DNA of 14,871 bases from JAEHDI01 sp035455185. GTDB lineage: Bacteria > Acidobacteriota > Terriglobia > Bryobacterales > Bryobacteraceae. The stretch spans positions 1 to 14,871 of the forward strand of contig DATIFQ010000118.1 of the NCBI GenBank assembly GCA_035455185.1, in the 5' to 3' direction. Below are positions 6,545-13,766 of this stretch, in pieces. How positions within the stretch are numbered: position 1 is the first letter of the stretch; each line of letters begins with the position of its first letter. Both the position numbers and the translations under genes were made by a program. The notes below the pieces were generated by a model, which was given only the letters and a program-made list of their open reading frames with translations, did no database searches and was not told the DNA's origin.

Positions 6545-8986
6545 ATGTCCATGTTCCACGATCTTCGGCAGTCCTTCCGTGCGCTGAAGCGCGAACCCGG
6601 TTTCGCCGCTCTCGCCGTCCTGACTGTCGCACTCGGGATTGGGGCTAATACAGCAATCTTCTCCATCGTCAACGGCACGCTGCTCCGTCCGCTCCCCTTT
6701 GCCCAGCCCGATCGCCTCGTCAGCATCCGTGCAACCATGCCCGCCATCGCTCAGACCTATCCCACCCTCCCGGTGAGCGCCCCCCTGTTTCTGGAATTCC
6801 GCGAGCACGCGACTTCCTTCGAGCGCCTCTCCGCCATTCATAGCGGCAGTATTGGCCTTACCGGCGCCGGAGAGCCCGAGCAACTCGAGGCCGCGCGCGT
6901 GTCCGCGAATCTGTTTGACACTCTTGGCGTAAGGCCCCGCCTGGGCCGCGGCTTCCTTCCCCACGAGGACCAGCAGCCCGGCCACCGCGTTGCGGTCATT
7001 ACGGACTCGCTCTGGCGCCGGCGCTTCAATGCCGACCCTTCTGTCATCGGCCGCACCATTCGCCTCGATCAGGATCCGTACACTGTGATCGGCGTCCTGC
7101 CCGGCTGGTTCCGGTTTCCTGGCGCTAACCTGCTCCCCATTGGCGGCCAGATGGCATCTTCGAAACCCGAGATCTTCCGGCCGCTGGCCTTCGAGCCAGG
7201 CGAGCTGGCCGAGTTCTATGGCTGCAACTACGGCGTGTTCGCCCGCCTCAAGCCTCATGTCTCGGTGCAGAGAGCCAACTCCGAGCTGAACGTCATTACC
7301 GCGCAAGCGTTACGCCGAAGGGGCGACTCCAACGAACTACGCACCGTTGCCGTCCCCATGCTCGATTCCATGGTCGGCCAAACGCGGCGTGGCCTCTTCG
7401 TTCTTCTGGGCGCTGTCGGCGCCGTTCTGCTCATCGCTTGCGTGAACCTCGCCAATCTCATGCTGGCGCGGGCCGATCGCCGTTCTCACGAATCCGCCAT
7501 ACGTACCGCACTCGGTGCGAGCCGGAGGCGCCTCGTATGGTCCGCCCTCTTCGAAACCCTGCTCATCTCTCTGTTGGGCGGGATTCTGGGTGTCGCCTTC
7601 GCTGCCGCCGGCTTGGGTGCGCTCATTCGGAGCGCTCCCGTCGATCTACCGCGGCTCGAGGAGGTTCGCATCGACCAGGTCGTCCTGCTCTTCGCTTTCG
7701 CCCTCACGACCCTTACGGGTCTGCTCTTCGGGCTCGCCCCCGCGTGGCGCTCCGCCAGCGCCGACCCGCAGGACTCGCTCCGGTCCGGTGGCCGCACGTC
7801 AACGAGCGCGGCCGGGAGCGGCCGTCTGCGCGCCTGCCTGGTGGCTGGCGAGGTCGGCCTCAGCGTCGTGCTCCTGATCGCCGCGGCCCTGCTGGCCCGC
7901 AGCTTCGTCCGCCTCATGCGCACCGATCCTGGTTTTCACGCCGCCTCGGCCCTGGCCGCCGATGTCCAGGTGCCCTGGAACAAGTACGACGCCGGCCAGC
8001 GCGTCGGCTTCTATAAGCGCGTGGTTGACGATCTCTCCTCTCGCCCGGGCGTGAACTCGGCGGCGCTCGTGACAATGCCCCCGCTGCAAGGTGAGATGTG
8101 GATCGATACTTTCTCCGTGCCCGGTGATACACGGCGCAACTGGGAACGACCTTCCGCCAACATACGCTTCGCCAGCCCGGACTATTTCCGCACGATGGGG
8201 ATCCCCATGATTTCCGGCCGCACCTTCAGCGAGAACGACCGCCCGCGCGAGGTCGCCATCGTTTCAGCAAAGCTTGCTGAAGCGCTCTGGCCCGGTCAGG
8301 ATCCGGTTGGACGGCGCGTCTCAAGGCACGGCGCCGAGTATGAGGTCGTCGGCGTCGTGGGCGATGTACGCGCCGAGCCGCACAAACCGGCGGCCGCCAT
8401 CCTCTACTTTCCGTATTGGATGTGGGCGCCCTACGGGGCCGCGCCGCGGCGCATGGTGGTTGTGGTACGCAGTGAAGGGGATCCGCGCGCCGTTGCCGGG
8501 GCTTTCCGGGCGGCCGTTCGCGCCGCCGATCCGGAGGTCCCCGCGCCCGCCGTCCATGCCATGACCGAAGTGCTGGAGGAATCCGTGGCCCAGCGCCGTT
8601 TCCAGATGCTGCTCATCTCCGCTTTCGGTGTAACGGCGCTCCTCCTTGCGGGATTAGGCATCTACGGTGTGGTCTCATACACGGTGGCCCGCCGCCGCAA
8701 CGAGATGGGTCTACGTCTGGCCCTCGGCGCGCGCCCAGGGCACATCTACGCCATCGTCTTCCGCCAGGTTCTCACGCCCGTGGCGTTCGGCCTGCTGGCC
8801 GGCGTCGCGGGAGCGCTGGCTACCGGGCGTGTGCTCGCGGCTTTACTGTACCAGGTAAGTCCCCGTGACCCGCTGACCATGACGGCGGTGGCCAGTCTAC
8901 TCATCGCAGTCACTTTCGTAGCCTGTCTCGTGCCCGCTCGCCGCGCCACGCGCCAGGACCCGCTCACGGCTCTGCGGAACGAGTAA
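6545..8986 (+). CDS. Orphan FtsX/MacB-type permease with duplicated domains (ADOP type)
   Basis: About 813 residues in the pattern MacB periplasmic core - FtsX - MacB core - FtsX, the layout called Acidobacterial duplicated orphan permease. Helix 1 is FAALAVLTVALGIGANTAIFSIV (about 20-42). The first FtsX half has GLFVLLGAVGAVLLIACVNLANLMLA followed by the HESAIRTALGA coupling motif and two more helices. The second half begins near LVAGEVGLSVVLLIAAALLA and ends with LLISAFGVTALLLAGLGIYGVV, the RRRNEMGLRLALGA motif and two final helices before PARRATRQDPLTALRNE. No ATPase gene is adjacent, so an ATPase would have to come from elsewhere or the protein works without one. The role is unknown; relatives act in efflux or lipoprotein handling. 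The start is uncertain: ATGs at 6545 and 6551 fit the usual MxxFxxDLRxxxRxL beginning, but no ribosome binding site is visible. The reading frame is open back to 6458. Confidence 0.9.
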   Translation: MSMFHDLRQSFRALKREPGFAALAVLTVALGIGANTAIFSIVNGTLLRPLPFAQPDRLVSIRATMPAIAQTYPTLPVSAPLFLEFREHATSFERLSAIHSGSIGLTGAGEPEQLEAARVSANLFDTLGVRPRLGRGFLPHEDQQPGHRVAVITDSLWRRRFNADPSVIGRTIRLDQDPYTVIGVLPGWFRFPGANLLPIGGQMASSKPEIFRPLAFEPGELAEFYGCNYGVFARLKPHVSVQRANSELNVITAQALRRRGDSNELRTVAVPMLDSMVGQTRRGLFVLLGAVGAVLLIACVNLANLMLARADRRSHESAIRTALGASRRRLVWSALFETLLISLLGGILGVAFAAAGLGALIRSAPVDLPRLEEVRIDQVVLLFAFALTTLTGLLFGLAPAWRSASADPQDSLRSGGRTSTSAAGSGRLRACLVAGEVGLSVVLLIAAALLARSFVRLMRTDPGFHAASALAADVQVPWNKYDAGQRVGFYKRVVDDLSSRPGVNSAALVTMPPLQGEMWIDTFSVPGDTRRNWERPSANIRFASPDYFRTMGIPMISGRTFSENDRPREVAIVSAKLAEALWPGQDPVGRRVSRHGAEYEVVGVVGDVRAEPHKPAAAILYFPYWMWAPYGAAPRRMVVVVRSEGDPRAVAGAFRAAVRAADPEVPAPAVHAMTEVLEESVAQRRFQMLLISAFGVTALLLAGLGIYGVVSYTVARRRNEMGLRLALGARPGHIYAIVFRQVLTPVAFGLLAGVAGALATGRVLAALLYQVSPRDPLTMTAVASLLIAVTFVACLVPARRATRQDPLTALRNE

Positions 8987-9031
8987 GATGCTCGTGGTTT
9001 TGGCTATCGCCTGGTGAGGACTGTGGCCCTA

Positions 9032-10153
9032 TCACCGCGGTCCGCGCCCGCGCTTCATCCTGTAAACCTCGCTTGCAGCCAGCAGGAAGGTTCCCGTAAC
9101 GTATTCGTGCGTGCTCTCCCGAGCAGCCGGGTTCGGTTGCGCATCCACCGGTTGCCCCCACAACACCTTCCCGTCCGCGCTTACGGACCGCATCAGGCCG
9201 TTGAATGCCTTAATGACCGGGTCTCCATATTCCTTAGGGTCGAGGATTCCCTGATTGATGCCCCATGCGAGTCCGTAGCAGAAGAATCCCGTGCCGCTGC
9301 TCTCGGGATCAGGCAAGGACTGTGGATCATCCAGGCTGGCGCGCCACAAACCATCACTGTGCTGGCGCTGGATCAGTTCGGATGCCATACGGCGGTAGAT
9401 CTCGATGTATCGGGCACGCCGTGGGTCTCCGGCCGGCATGTAGTCGAGGATACGAGGAATGCCGGCGAATACCCACCCGTTACCGCGCGACCAGAAAACC
9501 TTCTTTCCATTTGGAGAGAGTTGCCCTTTGAACCGTTCGTCGCGGTAGTAGAGGCCGGACGGTTCGTCCCAAAGCTGCTCCGATACGTCGTCGAAAAATG
9601 CTTGCATGATGTCTAGGTAGCCGGGCTTTCCGGTAGCGCGGGACAGCATTGCCAGAGCCGACGCGCCATAGAGTGAGTCCACATAGACACGGCTGCCTTC
9701 AACGTACCACCGCTGCCGTCCACCGGCAGGCGAGCGCGGGTCCGGTGTGTCGAGCCAGCGAATGGCGGGCTCAATCATCGCGGGATCCCTTTTGTGCAAC
9801 AGATACAACTCAGTCCACGTCTGGACGCAGAAGAGCCGGTTGCCGCCGAACGGCTCCGTGCCGACCTGCCAGTTGTGCTGCTTACCCCAGGCCAGCGCCT
9901 GGTCGAGGTAGCTCTTATCCCCGGTTGCCTTCCATGCGGCGACCACTCCGGTGTACCATGTGCCGCGTTCCCAGTTCCGATCGTCTGCTTTCATCACGGG
10001 GTGCGACAATTGCCAACTGTTGACGCGGCGCATCACAGCGCGGATCTGCTTGCGGGACGGAAGGCGGACTGAGGCAACTTCGTCTGCCCACGCCGTGGTT
10101 GCCATAACAATCGCCAGCACCACGCCTGCCTGATTCCAACGGGTTGTCAACAC
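9032..10153 (-). CDS. Secreted unsaturated glucuronyl/rhamnogalacturonyl hydrolase (GH88/GH105 type)
   Basis: The 373-residue protein has the alpha/alpha barrel signature of GH88/GH105 enzymes, which remove the unsaturated uronic acid left at the end of oligosaccharides by polysaccharide lyases. Seen in order (numbering from the GTG at 10153): signal peptide with hydrophobic core AGVVLAIVMATTAWA, likely cut after AWA; DRNWERGTWYTGVVAAW (about 58-74); YVDSLYGASALAML with Asp159, matching the proposed catalytic Asp of YteR-type enzymes; FWSRGNGWVFAGI (220-232); ESSGTGFFCYGLAWGI (284-299). Length fits the family. The GTG start places a basic residue just before the signal helix; a TTG at 10216 would add 21 residues without any support. 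It converges on the permease, leaving only 45 bases between stops. No other pectin gene is nearby. It probably acts in the periplasm or outside the cell. Confidence 0.87.
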   Translation of the reverse strand: MLTTRWNQAGVVLAIVMATTAWADEVASVRLPSRKQIRAVMRRVNSWQLSHPVMKADDRNWERGTWYTGVVAAWKATGDKSYLDQALAWGKQHNWQVGTEPFGGNRLFCVQTWTELYLLHKRDPAMIEPAIRWLDTPDPRSPAGGRQRWYVEGSRVYVDSLYGASALAMLSRATGKPGYLDIMQAFFDDVSEQLWDEPSGLYYRDERFKGQLSPNGKKVFWSRGNGWVFAGIPRILDYMPAGDPRRARYIEIYRRMASELIQRQHSDGLWRASLDDPQSLPDPESSGTGFFCYGLAWGINQGILDPKEYGDPVIKAFNGLMRSVSADGKVLWGQPVDAQPNPAARESTHEYVTGTFLLAASEVYRMKRGRGPR

Positions 10154-10256
10154 ATCCGTAGTGTATGTCTTCTCCGAGTCCCGGCTGGGGCGCCGGGTGC
10201 GAGCCGCATGGAACAACAGTTAGAATCTTGATAAAACGCTGTGTTGGGAACACTCC
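10154..10256. promoter_or_regulatory. Divergent intergenic region between glycosidase and DinB genes
   Basis: Both promoters must lie here. A TAGAAT hexamer (10221-10226, plus strand, five of six matches to a -10) is the best candidate for the DinB gene, but no -35 is found at 16-18 bases. On the minus strand TACACT lies about 7 bases before the glycosidase GTG, which would give a nearly leaderless message. Both are weak. Confidence 0.25.
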
Positions 10257-10727
10257 ATGCGTGAGATAGCTGACAGTTTGACGGCCACGCTCGAGCAGGC
10301 CTTGCCGGTTCTTGAGGCAGTCCGCGAAGAAGATGCGTCGAAACCGGCGCTTGGAGGCGGCTGGTCCAGGAAACAGGTCGTTGGGCACCTGATCGACTCG
10401 GCGTCCAACAATCACCAGCGTTTCGTGCGGGCAGGTCTCGCGGGCGGGCTCGAATGGCCGGGCTACGATCAAAACGGCTGTGTCAATATTCAGGCCTATG
10501 ATCAGGCGCCATGGGCAATGCTGCTGGAGATCTGGTCCGCGATGAACCGGCTGCTCGGCCATGTATTGCGGTATTTGCCGGCGGAAGCGGCGGGCGCAGT
10601 CTGCCGCATCGGGAATTATCAACCGATGCCGCTTCGGGAGCTGGCGCAAGACTACGTGTCCCACCTGCGGCACCATTTGAGCCAAATTGGTGTCGAGATT
10701 GAAATTGATGGTCATGGGCGGAATTGA
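10257..10727 (+). CDS. DinB/YfiT-superfamily protein
   Basis: 156 residues in the DinB-like four-helix bundle pattern (DinB_2 type). Likely metal ligands are in the expected places: GHLIDSASNNHQRF, with His44 and His53, after the typical GGGWSRKQVVGHL turn (GWS-x-k-qvl-HL), and DYVSHLRHHLSQI near the end with His136 and His139/His140. Family members bind a divalent metal, and some use it in thiol transferase reactions; the substrate here is unknown. The ATG at 10257 has only a weak GGGAA upstream. The last codons, the stop and downstream bases are shared with a tRNA-like fragment on the other strand (10709-10765), so the C-terminal end EIDGHGRN may be a product of that insertion rather than the ancestral end. 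Confidence 0.82.
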   Translation: MREIADSLTATLEQALPVLEAVREEDASKPALGGGWSRKQVVGHLIDSASNNHQRFVRAGLAGGLEWPGYDQNGCVNIQAYDQAPWAMLLEIWSAMNRLLGHVLRYLPAEAAGAVCRIGNYQPMPLRELAQDYVSHLRHHLSQIGVEIEIDGHGRN

Positions 10728-10765
10728 ACCGCCGAGGCAGCCTTTTCAGGGCTGCTTACCGACTG
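10709..10765 (-). tRNA. tRNA-Phe(GAA)-like 3' fragment, degenerate
   Basis: On the minus strand a perfect T arm GGCGG-TTCAATT-CCGCC (10733-10717) is preceded by an anticodon-like arm GCAGCC-CTGAAAA-GGCTGC (about 10755-10737) with loop anticodon GAA (Phe). It is followed by a seven-base acceptor-like strand CATGACC and A (10716-10709). Upstream, CAGTCGGTA (about 10766-10758) resembles a D loop, but the normal D stem does not form; only an alternative CTTA/TAAG pairing is possible. No GGTCATG acceptor 5' half is found. The piece is therefore not a working tRNA gene. The 3' half of a tRNA is what integrating elements duplicate at their attachment site. On the plus strand the same hairpin could also help end the DinB transcript. 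Confidence 0.5.
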
Positions 10766-10931
10766 CGTTAAGTGGTTCAGAATCAGTGGAAGTCCATGGC
10801 CGAACGAGACTTATGCGAAACGACTCTTAGCACTGTTTGGGATCATCTAGGCTGTTTCCGCCTCTTCGATATTGCCCCTTGTTCCCGCGCATCCCGCCGT
10901 ATTCCTAGGGCCCAAACGTTCGGAGGTGCTC

Positions 10932-11063
10932 ATGAAAGCGGCACTGTTCCTCCGGGTCAGCACCCGAGACGGCACCCAGCGCACCGACAACCAGCGGCTC
11001 CAATTGCGCCAACTCTGCACATCGAGAGTGTGGCGCCCACATCACTGTGCGAGCGGAACCTGA
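10932..11063 (+). pseudogene. Truncated serine recombinase (resolvase N-terminus)
   Basis: From the ATG at 10932 the protein begins MKAALFLRVSTRDGTQ and continues RTDNQRLQLRQLCTS, the N-terminus of resolvase/invertase-type serine recombinases: beta strand, then the LRVST motif with the catalytic Ser at residue 10, then the NQ-x-x-L-x-x-L helix. Recognisable similarity stops near 11024 and the frame ends at 11063, giving 43 residues where about 180 or more are needed. No continuation is found in other frames downstream. The ribosome binding site GGAGG (10922-10926) is intact and well placed. It lies about 165 bases from the tRNA-like fragment, so both are probably scars of one excised or decayed mobile element (inference). 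Confidence 0.7.
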
Positions 11064-11288
11064 ACCGAGCACCGAGTACTTGTGCAAGTTCCGCGTAGTC
11101 GACCATGCGTCCGGAACCTTACTCCGACGCCTCCCCATAACGCCGTTTCGGGGCCGCAAAACGGGGCAGCTTTGGTCTGACCGTGGTCTTCTCTCCCTCC
11201 TCGAACGGCGGAATACTTTTTTCAATTTGGAGATCAAGTGTTAACCTGCTCACCCTGACTGCGTAACTATATGGCAGAGAGGAGTGCG
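11064..11288. other. Intergenic remnant region with one hairpin
   Basis: No gene is supported here. CCGTTT (11143-11148) and AAACGG (11159-11164) can pair around a 10-base loop, without a following T-run. A weak TTAACC (11241-11246), 17 bases before TAACTA (11264-11269), is the only promoter-like pair ahead of the next operon. An ECF-type autoregulatory promoter was looked for and not clearly found. Confidence 0.3.
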
Positions 11289-12188
11289 ATGATGACGCGG
11301 GCGCGAATCAGACCAGTTTTGGGAGCGGGAATGCTGGCGGTATGCATCGGTGCGCTGCAGCCGTCGCCCGGCTGGGCGCAGGCGGCAAAGAGCGCTGCGG
11401 CTATGCAACCTCAGACGAGCCCGACTGTAGAGCAACCGGACGCGCAGCGCACCAGAGAGGAGCTGTCGGCCCTTTTGCAGCGCTATCCGCCCACATTGAG
11501 CAGCGTCCTGGCGCTCGACCCGAGTCTCCTCGGCAGTCAGTCCTATCTTGCGCCGTACCCCGCCCTTGTGAACTTTCTGGGCGCGCATCCCGAAATTGCG
11601 CGCAATCCGTCGTTCTACCTCGGCTGGGGTCCGGGTGGCCGCTTGAATCAGGACCCCGCCACCCAGCTCCAGGAGTTGTGGAGGGGCGTATTGGCCGGCT
11701 TGGCCGTATTCGCCGGGTTCGGCATGGCGATCGGTCTGCTCGTCTGGCTGATTCGGACGCTAGTTGACTACAGAAGGTGGAGCCGGCTGGCCAAAGTGCA
11801 AACCGACGTCCATACGAAGCTCCTCGACCGGTTCACGGCAAACGACGATCTGCTCGCCTACATCCAGTCACCGGCCGGCGCGAGATTCCTGCAGTCGTCG
11901 CCGATCACGCTTGACGCCGCTCCACGGAGCGTGGGTGCGCCTCTTGGGCGCATTCTCTGGTCGGTGCAGGGGGGCCTGGTGCTCATCGCTGGCGGCATCG
12001 GCCTGCAGGTTGTGAGCGGACGCGTCGCCGATGACGCGTCTCAGCCGATCCATGCTCTAGGCATTCTCGGCATCGCCCTCGGTCTGGGGTTCGTGATCTC
12101 GGCGATAATCTCATTTGTGATCTCACAGAGGCTTGGGTTGATTGAACCGGCATCTCCGGCGCCTCGGAATGAGCCGCCCAGCGCCTAG
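11289..12188 (+). CDS. Signal-peptide membrane protein of unknown function, first gene of the ECF operon
   Basis: 299 residues. A signal peptide (RARIRPVLGAGMLAVCIGALQPSPGWAQA) is followed by a soluble part with ELSALLQRYPPTLSSVLALDPSLL and then PALVNFLGAHPEIARNPSFYLG, a motif I associate with uncharacterised acidobacterial proteins. A membrane helix GVLAGLAVFAGFGMAIGLLVWLI (about 133-155) leads to a cytoplasmic-looking helical stretch, DYRRWSRLAKVQTDVHTKLLDRFTANDDLLAYIQSP. Two more helices follow, SVQGGLVLIAGGIGLQVV and LGILGIALGLGFVISAIISFVI. AGGAG at 11280-11284 favours the ATG at 11289 or 11292 over one at 11271. The gene is 35 bases upstream of the ECF sigma gene. A sensor or partner in sigma control is plausible but inferred only from position. 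Confidence 0.75.
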   Translation: MMTRARIRPVLGAGMLAVCIGALQPSPGWAQAAKSAAAMQPQTSPTVEQPDAQRTREELSALLQRYPPTLSSVLALDPSLLGSQSYLAPYPALVNFLGAHPEIARNPSFYLGWGPGGRLNQDPATQLQELWRGVLAGLAVFAGFGMAIGLLVWLIRTLVDYRRWSRLAKVQTDVHTKLLDRFTANDDLLAYIQSPAGARFLQSSPITLDAAPRSVGAPLGRILWSVQGGLVLIAGGIGLQVVSGRVADDASQPIHALGILGIALGLGFVISAIISFVISQRLGLIEPASPAPRNEPPSA

Positions 12189-12223
12189 GGAGCCCAAACT
12201 CCGGGAAGAAACGACGCTCTCCC

Positions 12224-12802
12224 ATGTTTCGCGAGACGACGTACACCGATATCAGGCGCGACTGCTCTCTGGATGATGCCTCTGCCGGCTTCGTGATGGA
12301 CGAGGACGCATTCCGCGGGTTCTATGAGCGCACCGCGCGCGGACTATGGGTGTACCTCGCCCGGGTTACCGGTGACCGTCAACTCGCGGACGACTTGCTT
12401 CAGGAAACGTTCTATCGCTTCCTCCGCGCAGCGGCGACGCACGACAGCGAGGCGCACCGCCGCAACTCTCTGTATCGCATTGCCACGAATCTGGCGCGGG
12501 ATGCACGACGGCGAAGTCTGACGCGCGCGCCCTCCAGCCTGACCGGCAACGACATCGAGCGCCTTCCCTCCGGGGATGAAGCCGGCGCAACTGAGCGCAT
12601 GACCGATTTCACGCGCGCCATGGCGCAACTCAAGCCGCGTGAAAGGGCCATGTTATGGCTGGCGTATGGCGAGGGCATTTCCCACGGCGAGATCGCGGAC
12701 TTGCTCGGCCTGCGTCCGGCCAGCTTGAAGCCCATGTTATTTCGCGCGCGACGAAAGCTGGCCGCGTTGTTGGGCCGTGCGCCGGACGAGGGTAAACAAT
12801 GA
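12224..12802 (+). CDS. ECF-type RNA polymerase sigma factor (sigma-70 family)
   Basis: 192 residues. Region 2 runs about 25-95: FRGFYERTARGLWVYLARVTGDRQLADDLLQETFYRFLRA, with the DDLLQETF core-binding helix, then NSLYRIATNLARDARRR, which recognises the -10. Region 4 runs about 132-185: LKPRERAMLWLAYGEGISHGEIADLLGLRPASLKPMLFRARRKLAALL, a helix-turn-helix for the -35. Regions 1 and 3 are absent, as in ECF factors. The start at 12224 lacks a good ribosome binding site; ATG 12296 (MDEDAFRGF) would also give a complete region 2. The stop overlaps the next start (ATGA at 12799-12802), coupling it to the anti-sigma-like gene. It would redirect RNA polymerase to a regulon that cannot be named from this sequence. 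Confidence 0.9.
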   Translation: MFRETTYTDIRRDCSLDDASAGFVMDEDAFRGFYERTARGLWVYLARVTGDRQLADDLLQETFYRFLRAAATHDSEAHRRNSLYRIATNLARDARRRSLTRAPSSLTGNDIERLPSGDEAGATERMTDFTRAMAQLKPRERAMLWLAYGEGISHGEIADLLGLRPASLKPMLFRARRKLAALLGRAPDEGKQ

Positions 12803-13308
12803 AGCCCGTTGAGTGCGAATTCGAGTCAGAGGCCCTGACCGCCGTCCTCCAGTCCCGCTGGCCCGAGCGGGTGGATGCTTCACTGCGCGCTCATGTTGCG
12901 GTATGCGCCATCTGCTCCGATGTCGTGGCCATCGCCGTTACCATTGACCACGCCCGGAATGAAATGCGGGCCCGTGCGGTGGTTCCCGATCCGGGCCGTG
13001 TGTGGTGGCTCGCCCAACTGCGCGCTCGCCGCGAAGCTATCAAAGCCGTCGGGCGTCCGATTACCGTCGCTCAGGTGATCGCGTTCGCTTGCGCGGTGGG
13101 CCTGCTGGGGGCGTGCTTCGGCGCCACGTCGGCGTGGTTTCAATCGGCTCTGGCGAGGATTACGACGACCGTGGCGGAGTTCAGGATTCAGGCGCTGCTT
13201 CCTTCCGCGACAGCGCTGCTCGCTGAACACAGCGCGTTGGCCCTCGCAATGGCTGCCCTGCTCTTCCTGGTTCCTGCCGCCGTTTATCTCGCGATCTCAA
13301 GGGACTGA
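12799..13308 (+). CDS. Zinc-binding anti-sigma-like membrane protein
   Basis: 169 residues. The N-terminus has a ZAS-like zinc motif: Cys6, then LRAHVAVCAICSDV with His32, Cys36 and Cys39 (H-x3-C-x2-C), the mark of zinc-binding anti-sigma domains that hold an ECF factor. A linker with VWWLAQLRARREA follows, then two membrane helices, VIAFACAVGLLGACFGATSAWF (about 93-114) and SALALAMAALLFLVPAAVYLAI (about 145-166). There is little sequence outside the membrane beyond the loop between the helices, so signal sensing may lie in the membrane or in the upstream partner protein (inference). Translation is coupled to the sigma gene by a four-base overlap. Its partner is therefore most likely that sigma factor. 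Confidence 0.82.
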   Translation: MKPVECEFESEALTAVLQSRWPERVDASLRAHVAVCAICSDVVAIAVTIDHARNEMRARAVVPDPGRVWWLAQLRARREAIKAVGRPITVAQVIAFACAVGLLGACFGATSAWFQSALARITTTVAEFRIQALLPSATALLAEHSALALAMAALLFLVPAAVYLAISRD

Positions 13309-13345
13309 CGACGTGAGCACAGCCGTCCTCCGCTCAAAATTCCCC

Positions 13346-13373
13346 TTCACACCACTGTAACATGTGATATAGT
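13346..13373 (+). promoter_or_regulatory. Promoter of the GntR/ABC operon, predicted leaderless
   Basis: TTCACA (13346-13351), a 16-base spacer and TATAGT (13368-13373) with an upstream TGA that makes an extended -10. The expected transcription start, about 7 bases on, coincides with the A of the GntR ATG at 13380, and no ribosome binding site is present between. The message should therefore be leaderless. Confidence 0.6.
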
Positions 13374-13379
13374 ACACGT
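13360..13379. promoter_or_regulatory. Imperfect palindromic operator overlapping the -10
   Basis: ACaTGTgaTA and TAgtACAcGT are inverted halves of a 20-base site; 14 of 20 positions are symmetric. It covers the -10 box and ends one base before the start codon. The TATAGTACAC half resembles sites of YtrA-type GntR repressors, so autorepression by the next gene is likely (inference). Confidence 0.5.
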
Positions 13380-13766
13380 ATGGTCCCTTTCCGGCTGGTT
13401 CCGCTATCCGGCATACCGATAGCCGAGCAGGTTGCATTTGCCGCCAAGAAGGCCATATTCAGCCGTAAGCTGCGCCCGGGCGACGCCTTTCCCTCGGTCC
13501 GCACGCTGGCCCGCGCGATGAAGATTCACGCTAACACCGCGCAGAAGGTGATCGCACAACTCGCCACGGAGGGACTGCTTGAGGTGCTGCCGGGAATCGG
13601 AACCGTCGTGGCGCAGCCGGCAGCGCCGCGTAGCGGCCGCGCCCGGCTGCTGGCCCACGAAGTGGAAGAACTCGCCGTGCAGGCCATGCAGATCGGGGTC
13701 TCGCTGGAGGAACTGCAGTCCGCCGTCAACGAGTGCTGGCGCAGTCTGGCCGGGAAGGATGAATGA
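13380..13766 (+). CDS. GntR-family (YtrA-type) transcriptional regulator
   Basis: 128 residues. The winged helix-turn-helix of GntR proteins covers about residues 8-78: IPIAEQVAFAAKKAIFSRKLRPGDAFPSVRTLARAMKIHANTAQKVIAQLATEGLLEVLPGIGTVV, containing the PSVRxLA and N-T-x-x-k-v motifs and the GiGTvV wing. Only about 45 residues follow, mostly helix (HEVEELAVQAMQIGVSLEELQSAVNECW). This short C-terminal part is that of the YtrA subfamily, which dimerises and controls neighbouring ABC transporter genes. Its stop overlaps the ATPase start. With the palindrome at its promoter it most likely represses its own operon until an unknown inducer, often a cell-envelope antibiotic in relatives, is present. 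Confidence 0.9.
   Translation: MVPFRLVPLSGIPIAEQVAFAAKKAIFSRKLRPGDAFPSVRTLARAMKIHANTAQKVIAQLATEGLLEVLPGIGTVVAQPAAPRSGRARLLAHEVEELAVQAMQIGVSLEELQSAVNECWRSLAGKDE

Noticed and set aside
8987..9031. Bidirectional terminator between the convergent permease and glycosidase genes
   Set aside because: The 45-base gap has no stable hairpin with a T-run on either strand.
10705..10790. Complete functional tRNA-Phe gene
   Set aside because: The acceptor 5' strand that should pair with CATGACC is missing and the D stem does not form, so only a fragment is claimed.
11047..11244. Open frame of 65 codons after the recombinase fragment
   Set aside because: No ribosome binding site, no recognisable motif, and it does not continue the recombinase.
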